Assembly (NCBI GenBank): GCA_030432505.1
Contig: JAUIHA010000044.1
Location: 1 to 6,694, forward strand
Length of the DNA: 6,694 nucleotides
Origin: a bacterium
Lineage (GTDB): Bacteria; Babelota; Babeliae; Babelales; RVW-14
Direction of reading: 5' to 3'
The notes below the pieces were generated by a model. It was not told where the DNA came from and made no database searches. It saw nothing but the letters and a program-made list of their open reading frames with translations. Below, one piece after another: positions 1 through 5,265 of this stretch (positions are counted from its first letter, which is position 1; each line of letters opens with the position of its first letter). The position numbers and the translations under genes were made by a program.

Positions 1-1212
1 CTGCATGCCAAGACACAAGCCTAAATATGGTTTTCCTGTTTCTCGAGCATAACGCACCGCTGCAATTTTCCCTTCAGCTCCACGCTTGTCAAAACCTCCT
101 GGACCAACAAGACCATCTGAATCCATAAGCTTTTGCCACATCTCACCATCAGACTTATAGTCCTCATTTTCCAGACGCTCTGCGTCAAGCACCACAATAT
201 CAACGTTGACATCGCATGCATACGCAGCCGATTTTATCGCCTCAATAACACTAATATATGGATCATTATTCCCAACATATTTTGCAATCAAAGCAACTTT
301 AACAACTTTTTCTCGTTTATTGATTTTAGTAATCAGGTTTTCCCACTCTGACAAATCTGAACTTTTAGGAGACAATCCAAAATACTCTTGAATTCTTGTC
401 CCAACCATTTGTTCATTCAAGGCTGAGAACAACCCAATGATAGGCTTATGCGTCAATACTTGAAAAATATAATCTCGCGAAAGTCCACACATTGTTGCAA
501 GCTTTTTAAGCGCACTTTCTGGAACCTCTTTTTCTGCGCGCAAAAACAAGCAGTCCGGAACCAATCCTGATTCTTTTAATGCATTGACACTATGCTGCGT
601 AGGTTTTGTTTTAACTTCATCAGTCCAGCCAAGGAATGGAATATAACTCAGATGACCATGCAACATTTTATCTGAGCCAAGATCTTGCTTAAGCTGACGT
701 ACTGCTTCCAGAAATACTTGGCCTTCAATATCACCAACTGTTCCACCAATTTCGATCAGAACAAAATCAACATTGTGGTTGAGCGCAAAGTTGAGTAGAC
801 GGTTTTTAATCGCATCAACAACATGCGGAACAAGTTGAATACAACGACCAAGAAATTTACCTTCTCGCTCGCCATCAATGATTTCTTTAAAAATTTGCCC
901 AGAAGAAACTGACGAATCTTTTGTTAGATGCACCCCCAAAGTCCGCTCATAATGGCCTAAATCAAGGTCTGTCTCTGCACCATCAGCAGTTACAAATACT
1001 TCACCATGTTCAAGAGGAGACATTGTTCCAGGATCAACATTAAGATATGGATCCCACTTCACAACTGAAACGGAGTATGAAGCTCGCTGAAGCAAAACAC
1101 CCAACGATGATATTAACACCCCCTTACCAATGGATGAACAAACACCACCGGTCACCACGATAAATTTTGTATTACTTTTTTTTACTTTACATAAAATATC
1201 ATCAGACTTCAT
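1..1212 (-). CDS. pyrG: CTP synthase (glutamine-hydrolysing), 3' part cut by the window edge
   Basis: PyrG converts UTP to CTP using ATP and glutamine-derived ammonia in the cytoplasm. The 404 visible codons cover the whole synthetase domain and the first part of the class I glutaminase. Seen: the P-loop-like TGGVCSSIGKG (21-31), DPYLNVDPGTMSP (54-66), HGEVFVTADGAETDLDLGHYER (split around 69-90), EIGGTVGDIE (154-163), the UTP-contacting KTKPTQHS (201-208), the oxyanion-loop-like GPGGF (370-374) and the nucleophile elbow GLCLGMQ with Cys400. By comparison with the roughly 545-residue family norm, about 160 residues lie beyond the left edge. The ATG at 1210-1212 follows GGGAG at a short 4-nt spacing and is the only in-frame ATG before codon 64; it gives about 12 extra N-terminal residues relative to E. 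coli. Oddities: GQV replaces the usual SLP after GDIE, and residues 250-275 diverge from the common linker consensus. Family assignment is very secure. Confidence 0.97.
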   Translation of the reverse strand, partial: MKSDDILCKVKKSNTKFIVVTGGVCSSIGKGVLISSLGVLLQRASYSVSVVKWDPYLNVDPGTMSPLEHGEVFVTADGAETDLDLGHYERTLGVHLTKDSSVSSGQIFKEIIDGEREGKFLGRCIQLVPHVVDAIKNRLLNFALNHNVDFVLIEIGGTVGDIEGQVFLEAVRQLKQDLGSDKMLHGHLSYIPFLGWTDEVKTKPTQHSVNALKESGLVPDCLFLRAEKEVPESALKKLATMCGLSRDYIFQVLTHKPIIGLFSALNEQMVGTRIQEYFGLSPKSSDLSEWENLITKINKREKVVKVALIAKYVGNNDPYISVIEAIKSAAYACDVNVDIVVLDAERLENEDYKSDGEMWQKLMDSDGLVGPGGFDKRGAEGKIAAVRYARETGKPYLGLCLGMQ

Positions 1213-1268
1213 TACACTCCCAGTTGAATTCCCAATCACTACCCAATTCAATAAAACATAAAGGATCC

Positions 1269-1296
1269 ATTCTAAACCAGAGAGATAAAAAGGCAA
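1269..1296 (-). promoter_or_regulatory. Sigma70-like promoter for pyrG
   Basis: On the minus strand, TTGCCT (1296-1291, 4/6 match to the -35 consensus) is followed after a 16-nt spacer by TAGAAT (1274-1269, 5/6 match to the -10). It lies between the stop of the upstream 121-codon gene (1306) and the pyrG start, giving a leader of about 50 nt. This suggests pyrG can be transcribed independently of the small-protein cluster. No pyrG-type attenuator was seen in the leader. Based on consensus match only. Confidence 0.5.
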
Positions 1297-1305
1297 TAGC
1301 TATTT

Positions 1306-1671
1306 TTACTCTGATTTATTTGCCCGCATCTCATCTAGTTTCATTTCTGCGCCCATATCACGCCAAAACCATTTAGCTCCATACTTTTCACGGTTATACG
1401 TCTTCAAGTGGGAATCATTTCGTTCCGCAGCAAACATCATTATTGAATAGAGAAATGATGCTCCCAAATTTATAAAATACTCAATACACGAGCCAATAAA
1501 CTCGTCTCCCGATTCAAAGTTCTGCTCAATGACACACAGCACCTCGTCCCGATCACAACCTAATCTTTCAAGTATCGCAATTTCGCTGACTACTTGATCT
1601 GAAGATGTGAAAACAAATGTCCCCAACAATAAGTTCAATAAAAAAAGGCTCTTAACTATTTTGCTTAACAT
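1306..1671 (-). CDS. Hypothetical secreted or membrane protein, 121 aa
   Basis: I recognise no family. The protein begins with a basic N-region (MLSKIVK) and a hydrophobic core at about 5-22, a likely signal peptide or signal anchor. A mixed, largely acidic helical region follows (about 25-57), then a second hydrophobic segment at about 59-82 (IGSCIEYF through SIMMFAA) and a strongly charged tail (83-121) rich in Arg, Lys, Asp and Glu. Cysteines are at 39, 46 and 62. The ATG at 1669-1671 is preceded by AGGAG at a long 12-nt spacing, and this Shine-Dalgarno overlaps the stop codon of the upstream 118-codon gene. The 15-nt gap suggests cotranscription and perhaps translational coupling. The gene is the last of the small-protein run before the pyrG promoter. 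That it is a real gene is well supported by the start context and the signal peptide; its function is unknown. Confidence 0.75.
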   Translation of the reverse strand: MLSKIVKSLFLLNLLLGTFVFTSSDQVVSEIAILERLGCDRDEVLCVIEQNFESGDEFIGSCIEYFINLGASFLYSIMMFAAERNDSHLKTYNREKYGAKWFWRDMGAEMKLDEMRANKSE

Positions 1672-1686
1672 AGTTGAAAATCGCTC

Positions 1687-2043
1687 CTAGTCTTCATCGT
1701 CACTGTCACTACCACTAATTCCTGCATACTTACGCGCACCGCGAACAATGCGTGACCATACCGGCCCATTGCAGCACATATCAACATAAAAATAACCAAA
1801 AAGTGCTAGCGCTACGGTCCAGCTACACATCCAATTAATAACATTTTCATCATCAGACTGCTCTATTTCATGCAACATTTTTTGCACATCAGCAACACTC
1901 AAAAGCTTCTGTAAGTCGCCACTTTGAAGCGCCTGCACAACTACATCTTGCTGAAAATTATTTGTTGTAAAATCAGATGCAGCTATATTTTGCGCTATTA
2001 AAAAAAAACTTACTACTAACAAAAAAAATCGTTTCAACATCAT
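1687..2043 (-). CDS. Hypothetical signal-peptide protein with membrane segment and acidic tail, 118 aa
   Basis: No known family is recognised. I chose the ATG at 2041-2043 (MMLKRFFLL...), which sits 6 nt after GGGAG (2050-2054). The longer frame to 2094 would put unlikely sequence ahead of a textbook signal peptide. The second ATG at 2040 is equally possible. The signal peptide covers about 1-22 (KR, then an 11-residue hydrophobic core, then NIAAS). An amphipathic helical region with many Gln, Asp and Leu follows (30-65), then a Trp/Phe-rich hydrophobic segment (about 70-89). That segment ends in adjacent Cys90-Cys91, with a further Cys73 inside it. The segment is followed by a basic patch (RIVRGARK, 98-105) and a terminal acidic run (SDSDDED). 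The basic patch after the segment fits a type I membrane topology. The stop codon overlaps the Shine-Dalgarno of the 121-codon gene downstream. Confidence 0.75.
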   Translation of the reverse strand: MMLKRFFLLVVSFFLIAQNIAASDFTTNNFQQDVVVQALQSGDLQKLLSVADVQKMLHEIEQSDDENVINWMCSWTVALALFGYFYVDMCCNGPVWSRIVRGARKYAGISGSDSDDED

Positions 2044-2049
2044 CTCACA

Positions 2050-2054
2050 CTCCC
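2050..2054 (-). promoter_or_regulatory. Ribosome binding site deciding the start of the 118-aa gene
   Basis: GGGAG lies 6 nt before ATGATG at 2043-2038. The upstream in-frame start near 2094 has no comparable site, so the shorter protein beginning with the signal peptide is preferred. Confidence 0.65.
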
Positions 2055-2120
2055 AAAAATAAAAATTGAGCAACATCAATGTTACCCAACACAATAATTC
2101 GAAACAAAACGTTATGGAAG

Positions 2121-2444
2121 TTATTTAGAAAATCGGCTTATTAATTTTCTAAAGTATTTATAAAATTCTTTACGTTCACCCCATAACGCATAACATATGA
2201 CCAATAATAAAAAAGACTTTGTTTCTCGTGGATAAACAAGCGCAGGAAAACCGAACAACTCATCTTGCTCATGCGTCAACTCTGTAACGTCATCACCCAA
2301 AATCTCAACTACTTGTTGAAGTTTAAGGGTTAGCTCAACCTCATCAAAAGGCTTTTCAGCCTTCACCTGACTCGACGAACAATGAGCAACAACAATGCCC
2401 GAACAAAACATGAAAGTTAAAAATATTGATAAAATCTTATTCAT
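2121..2444 (-). CDS. Hypothetical small secreted or membrane protein, 107 aa
   Basis: No family is recognised. MNKILSIFLTFMFCSGIVVA is a good signal peptide with probable cleavage after VVA (residue 20). An acidic stretch follows (about 29-62: Glu, Asp, Gln, Leu), then a short hydrophobic segment at 77-88 (SFLLLVICYALW) and a strongly basic, aromatic C-terminal tail (89-107: ERKEFYKYFRKLISRFSK). Cysteines are at 14, 22 and 84. VVAHC is not a proper lipobox because His occupies the position before Cys. The start codon lies only 6 nt after the T-tract of the preceding terminator, and no Shine-Dalgarno is visible, unlike every other gene here whose start is visible. It may therefore be leaderless, translated from read-through transcript, or weakly expressed. 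The next gene, 77 nt downstream, has no terminator before it, so they may be cotranscribed. Confidence 0.7.
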   Translation of the reverse strand: MNKILSIFLTFMFCSGIVVAHCSSSQVKAEKPFDEVELTLKLQQVVEILGDDVTELTHEQDELFGFPALVYPRETKSFLLLVICYALWGERKEFYKYFRKLISRFSK

Positions 2445-2453
2445 AGATATAAA

Positions 2454-2483
2454 AAAAAGCGGATATTCACATACCCGCTTTTT
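2454..2483 (-). terminator. Rho-independent terminator of the 175-aa gene
   Basis: On the minus strand, a 13-bp stem (AAAAAGCGGGTAT paired with ATATCCGCTTTTT, one G-U) closes a GTGA tetraloop of the GNRA class. It is followed by a run of eight T in total. It starts 22 nt after the stop of the 175-codon gene. On the plus strand the G-U becomes an A-C mismatch, so the minus strand is favoured. The T-run ends 6 nt before the ATG of the next gene. Confidence 0.88.
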
Positions 2484-2505
2484 AATCTTTTCTGAATAAC
2501 CCTAA

Positions 2506-3033
2506 TTACTCAGACTTCGGCTTATGATCTGGATGTTTTGTACAACCATCAGCATCATTACAGCAAGGCGTTTTATCTTTCTTGCACCAACCTGGAGTCC
2601 AAACCTTACCAATTGTATTCCTCGCACCATAGTGCAAAGCACCTTTTACTGAAAATCCTGTTTTTTCAGCAGCTTTGCTATCAAGCCAATTAGCAGCAAG
2701 CAAAGTTGCTACCGTGATGTATGTCCACTTATTAGTAAATACACTTCCAAGACTTGTTCCCCAGTCATTTAAACCACATCTAGCAGTACTACAAAAAGTA
2801 TCTTGTAACCACTGTTGAACACCTTCTAAGGCTTCACTATCTTCTTGGCTTAAAGCCACTACCAAATCTTGCTCAGAAATATTTCCTTTGCGAATTTCAT
2901 CGCGAAGAACATGTGCTAATTCCTCAACTTGAGCAACCGTTGGATCTTGAGTTTTAAGCATTGCGTTTACGTTGAGAGAAAGTCCCATAAGAGCGAAAAG
3001 TGCTAAGGATAAACGAAGAGTTTTTGAGAACAT
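2506..3033 (-). CDS. Hypothetical secreted protein with membrane segment and Cys-rich tail, 175 aa
   Basis: No family is recognised. The ATG at 3031-3033 (MFSKTLRLSL...) follows AAGGA (3040-3044) at 6 nt; a TTG five codons upstream overlaps that Shine-Dalgarno and is rejected. The signal peptide covers about 1-24 (NVNA, then M). An acidic helical region occupies about 31-80, with a Cys81-x4-Cys86 pair at its end. A moderately hydrophobic segment follows (about 102-117, WTYITVATLLAANWL), then a basic region. The tail holds Cys150-x6-Cys157-Cys158-x5-Cys164 followed by His167 and His170. Six cysteines in a protein with an export signal suggest disulfides, or metal binding in the tail. The gene is probably its own transcription unit: the pepP terminator lies upstream and its own terminator is at 2454-2483. 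A TTGACT box at 3111-3116 could be a -35, but I see no convincing -10. Confidence 0.8.
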   Translation of the reverse strand: MFSKTLRLSLALFALMGLSLNVNAMLKTQDPTVAQVEELAHVLRDEIRKGNISEQDLVVALSQEDSEALEGVQQWLQDTFCSTARCGLNDWGTSLGSVFTNKWTYITVATLLAANWLDSKAAEKTGFSVKGALHYGARNTIGKVWTPGWCKKDKTPCCNDADGCTKHPDHKPKSE

Positions 3034-3039
3034 ACTCTT

Positions 3040-3044
3040 TCCTT
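3040..3044 (-). promoter_or_regulatory. Ribosome binding site deciding the start of the 175-aa gene
   Basis: AAGGA within GAAAGGAAAGAGT lies 6 nt before the ATG at 3033. This favours that ATG over the in-frame TTG at 3048, which itself lies at the edge of the binding site. Confidence 0.7.
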
Positions 3045-3163
3045 TCAAAAAAGAATAAAACTACTACTACCTGTTCAACCCTGTACAAAGCAAAACTTTT
3101 TCAAAACTTTAGTCAATTTAGAAAAAAAAAGCAATTAAAAAGAAGAATTATTTAAAAAAAATA

Positions 3164-3192
3164 GAAAAAAGAGGCCCTCTGGGAGCCCCTTT
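3164..3192 (-). terminator. Rho-independent terminator of pepP
   Basis: On the minus strand, AAAGGGG and CCC pair with GGG and CCTCTTT around an AGA loop, leaving a 2-nt bulge on the 5' arm; a six-T run follows. It begins 24 nt after the pepP stop at 3217. The remaining intergenic DNA to 3034 is very AT-rich with A/T homopolymer runs and presumably carries the promoter of the 175-codon gene. Confidence 0.7.
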
Positions 3193-3216
3193 CCAATGAA
3201 TTACTTTTTGAAAAGA

Positions 3217-4491
3217 TTATGACATTAACGCTTCAATCTCAGCAACGCTCTTTCGAATCGCTTTACTCAAACACTGAGCACCGTCTGCTGTCATAAGATA
3301 ATCATCTTCAATTCTCACGCCCAATTTTTCATCAGGAATGTAAATACCCGGCTCAATGGTAAAGACATCACCTGGAGCAAGCGGCGTTGTATAATCACCA
3401 ACATCATGTACGTCAAGACCAAGGTAGTGACCAATGCCATGTGGGAAATAGTTTGCATACCCTTTTTCTTCAAGAAATTTTACCGCTAAGTGATGAAGCG
3501 ATATTTCAGGCTGCTTTGGATTTTTTAAATACATACCTGGCTTTGCCAACTCTTCAATGTGTTTTTGCGTTGCAAGTACCAACTCATATACTTCTTTTTG
3601 ACGCTCAGTAAATTTCCCACTTGCTGGATATGTTCTGGTGATGTCAGCAGCATAACAGTTATACTCAGCACCAATATCAACGAGTACCAAGTCCCCATCG
3701 TTAATTTTTTGATTACGATCGGTATAGTGCAAAATGGTAGTATTTTTCCCGGTCGCTACAATACTTGGAAACGCCTGTGAAGCACCATTTTTTGTATAAA
3801 TGTACTCAATAGAAGCTTGTACCTCATTCTCAAAGACCCCTGCTGAAATTTCTCGAGCTGCTTTTTGCTGGGCGGCAGCGGTAATATCAATTGCCCGTTG
3901 AATCAAGGCTATTTCGCTTTCATCTTTGAAGCGTCGGAGATGATGGACAACAGGTAATACATCATTTTTCTTTGTTTCAAGCTCAGGAACTACTCGTTCT
4001 ATCTCACGAAACATTTGAACATTTTCTAACGGCTCTCCAGCAAAACTTACTGGCATTAAAATGGTTCCGTCATCCTTAACAATCTCTTTAACGTCACTAA
4101 GTAAGTGCTGATATTTTTCTTCTGCAAAACATGGACTATACGAATACCCTTTTACCGGCTCACTCAAATGTTTAATTTCATCAAAACCAAAATCTTGAGG
4201 ATTACTCTGCGCACTAATACCAACAGACACCCACTTTTCACGCTCATTACCAAAATTAGGAAGATACAAAACCTGCCTCCCATCAAGATGCAAACAAAGT
4301 ACCGCAGCTGGCTCATTAATGCCTGTCAGATAGTGAAATGAACTTGCCTGCCTAAAGCTTACTCGCTCTTGCTCAAAGGCACCCGATAATAAAATAATAC
4401 CACTGTTTCCATGGTGGTTGTTCTTTTTTGCCTGTTCAATCAACGCTTTTCTACGTTTTTGATAAATACTAAAATCTTTTTTGTCGAGCAT
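3217..4491 (-). CDS. pepP: Xaa-Pro aminopeptidase (M24B)
   Basis: This cytoplasmic metallo-aminopeptidase removes an N-terminal residue that precedes proline. The protein is complete at 424 residues, close to the E. coli enzyme. Residues about 5-130 form an AMP_N-type domain (RRKALIEQ, FRQASSFHYLTGI, LYLPNF). The pita-bread catalytic domain starts at about 185 (HLRRFKDESEIALIQRA). The five expected metal ligands are visible: Asp272 (VLVDIGAEY), Asp283 (AADITRTYP), His355 (HGIGHYLG), Glu380 (TIEPGIY) and Glu395 (GVRIEDDY). LDVHDVG (359-365) matches the substrate-site histidine loop. I chose the ATG at 4489-4491 because AAGGGGAGC precedes it at about 7 nt; a GTG 12 codons upstream lacks such a site. 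It is divergent from the 188-codon gene and ends at its own terminator, so it is likely monocistronic. Family assignment is secure. PepP versus a PepQ-type prolidase is decided by the AMP_N domain and the overall similarity. Confidence 0.95.
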   Translation of the reverse strand: MLDKKDFSIYQKRRKALIEQAKKNNHHGNSGIILLSGAFEQERVSFRQASSFHYLTGINEPAAVLCLHLDGRQVLYLPNFGNEREKWVSVGISAQSNPQDFGFDEIKHLSEPVKGYSYSPCFAEEKYQHLLSDVKEIVKDDGTILMPVSFAGEPLENVQMFREIERVVPELETKKNDVLPVVHHLRRFKDESEIALIQRAIDITAAAQQKAAREISAGVFENEVQASIEYIYTKNGASQAFPSIVATGKNTTILHYTDRNQKINDGDLVLVDIGAEYNCYAADITRTYPASGKFTERQKEVYELVLATQKHIEELAKPGMYLKNPKQPEISLHHLAVKFLEEKGYANYFPHGIGHYLGLDVHDVGDYTTPLAPGDVFTIEPGIYIPDEKLGVRIEDDYLMTADGAQCLSKAIRKSVAEIEALMS

Positions 4492-4498
4492 TCTCAAA

Positions 4499-4507
4499 GC
4501 TCCCCTT
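4499..4507 (-). promoter_or_regulatory. Strong ribosome binding site deciding the pepP start
   Basis: AAGGGGAGC on the minus strand stands about 7 nt before the ATG at 4491. The alternative GTG at 4527 has no such site and would prepend 12 residues not expected in this family. Confidence 0.75.
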
Positions 4508-4561
4508 GCTAAAACTAAAACGGCCACTCATCAAAGCCTTACTACTTATAAGGTAAAGATA

Positions 4562-4598
4562 TTGATTTTTTTTACAACGGGGCACTATAATTTATAAT
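4562..4598 (+). promoter_or_regulatory. Sigma70-like promoter(s) for the 188-aa gene
   Basis: Two interleaved pairs are present. TTTACA (4571-4576, 5/6) with a 16-nt spacer leads to a perfect TATAAT (4593-4598). TTGATT (4562-4567, 4/6) with an 18-nt spacer leads to another perfect TATAAT (4586-4591). Start sites would fall near 4598-4606, giving a leader of about 30-40 nt. Two consensus -10 boxes 7 nt apart suggest strong constitutive expression. This divergent region must also carry the pepP promoter, for which I see no clean boxes. Confidence 0.7.
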
Positions 4599-4622
4599 AG
4601 GAAAAAAATAACGGAATAATAT

Positions 4623-4632
4623 GGGGAGAGGG
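4623..4632 (+). promoter_or_regulatory. Purine-rich ribosome binding site of the 188-aa gene
   Basis: GGGGAGAGGG ends 5 nt before the ATG at 4638. An ATG at 4621 just upstream is out of frame with the gene. Confidence 0.7.
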
Positions 4633-4637
4633 AAAAT

Positions 4638-5204
4638 ATGAAAAACATAAAACTGCTTCTAGCATTCGTGTCTGTTATGGTAACGCTGAATACAATTCAA
4701 GCACTCACCATTCACCCACACCTTTTTGGCCTCAAAACACACAGATCTCGCTATGTTCACTATAAAAAAATTCCTAAAAATTTAACAATCTCAAATATTA
4801 CCATTAATGGTCACCCCCTCAAAGACGTTGGTATTATCCAAGAACCTCATGAATTCAATAAAAGTCACGGACTCACAAAAGTGGCTTGGCTCAAACAATA
4901 TTTTGAAAGCATTCCATTTCCAGCCATAAATAATATCAAACGAGGCGAAAATACTATCGAATTTGATGCATCTTTCACTTATGAAGTTAAATATGAACTC
5001 CATAGAAAAATTAGACGTAAATGGCTTTATCAAGATTATGAAGAAACAAAAAAACGGAAGATATCAATAACTACAAGCAAATCTGATGTATATCTTCTCA
5101 TTGATCAAGCAACTCAAGAGCTTAAGCTTTCAGAAACACCAAGCCATTATAACGTTCCAGAAGAATTGTTTTCAAAGCAAAACGCAGATAAAAAATTGGG
5201 ATAA
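4638..5204 (+). CDS. Hypothetical secreted basic protein, 188 aa
   Basis: I recognise no family. The first 22 residues (MKNIKLLLAFVSVMVTLNTIQA) are a classic signal peptide with cleavage expected after Ala22. The mature part has no further membrane segment and no cysteine at all. It looks beta-rich, with alternating patterns such as LTISNITINGH (49-59) and ENTIEFDASFTYEVKYEL (104-121). It also has a very basic stretch at about 119-143 (HRKIRRKW, then TKKRKISITT). The absence of a lipobox and of a second hydrophobic segment points to a periplasmic or secreted soluble protein, unlike the membrane-associated small proteins on the left. It is a single-gene unit with a strong promoter and Shine-Dalgarno ahead and a hairpin terminator 22 nt after the stop. 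It converges on the lptD-like gene, but that proximity alone does not link it to LPS transport. Confidence 0.85.
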   Translation: MKNIKLLLAFVSVMVTLNTIQALTIHPHLFGLKTHRSRYVHYKKIPKNLTISNITINGHPLKDVGIIQEPHEFNKSHGLTKVAWLKQYFESIPFPAINNIKRGENTIEFDASFTYEVKYELHRKIRRKWLYQDYEETKKRKISITTSKSDVYLLIDQATQELKLSETPSHYNVPEELFSKQNADKKLG

Positions 5205-5225
5205 CAAAAAATCTTACTTTCTTGG

Positions 5226-5261
5226 TGCGCCTGCAGACTGTATGCCTGCAGGCGCATTTTT
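5226..5261 (+). terminator. Rho-independent terminator, 11-bp perfect stem
   Basis: TGCGCCTGCAG (5226-5236) pairs perfectly with CTGCAGGCGCA (5246-5256) around a 9-nt loop and is followed by TTTTT on the plus strand. It ends the 188-codon gene. On the minus strand the hairpin starts 10 nt after the lptD stop, but no T-run follows it directly. It could still serve both converging genes, though less efficiently for lptD. Confidence 0.88.
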
Positions 5262-5265
5262 ATTG

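Noticed and set aside
133..391. Plus-strand and antisense small ORFs over pyrG
   Set aside because: They lie wholly within the conserved pyrG coding sequence in other frames and have no start signals or plausible protein features.
1296..1305. Palindrome AATAGCTATT near the pyrG promoter
   Set aside because: It is a 10-bp AT-rich palindrome that can occur by chance in this composition; no second copy or known operator match was seen.
2044..2094. Longer N-terminus of the 118-aa gene starting at 2094
   Set aside because: It places 17 residues before a textbook signal peptide and has no ribosome-binding site, whereas GGGAG lies 6 nt before the ATG at 2043.
2379..2390. Possible lipobox (VVAHC) in the 107-aa protein
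   Set aside because: The residue before Cys is His, which signal peptidase II does not normally accept (Gly, Ala or Ser expected).
3080..3116. Promoter of the 175-aa gene at TTGACT
   Set aside because: The -35-like box is good, but no hexamer at 15-19 nt spacing resembles a -10, so it is mentioned only as a possibility.
3387..4341. Plus-strand ORFs of 73-78 codons inside pepP
   Set aside because: They are shadows of a well-conserved enzyme gene, with low-complexity translations and no ribosome-binding sites.
4492..4527. GTG start of pepP 12 codons upstream
   Set aside because: No Shine-Dalgarno precedes it, while AAGGGGAGC precedes the ATG at 4491 and the shorter N-terminus fits the family.
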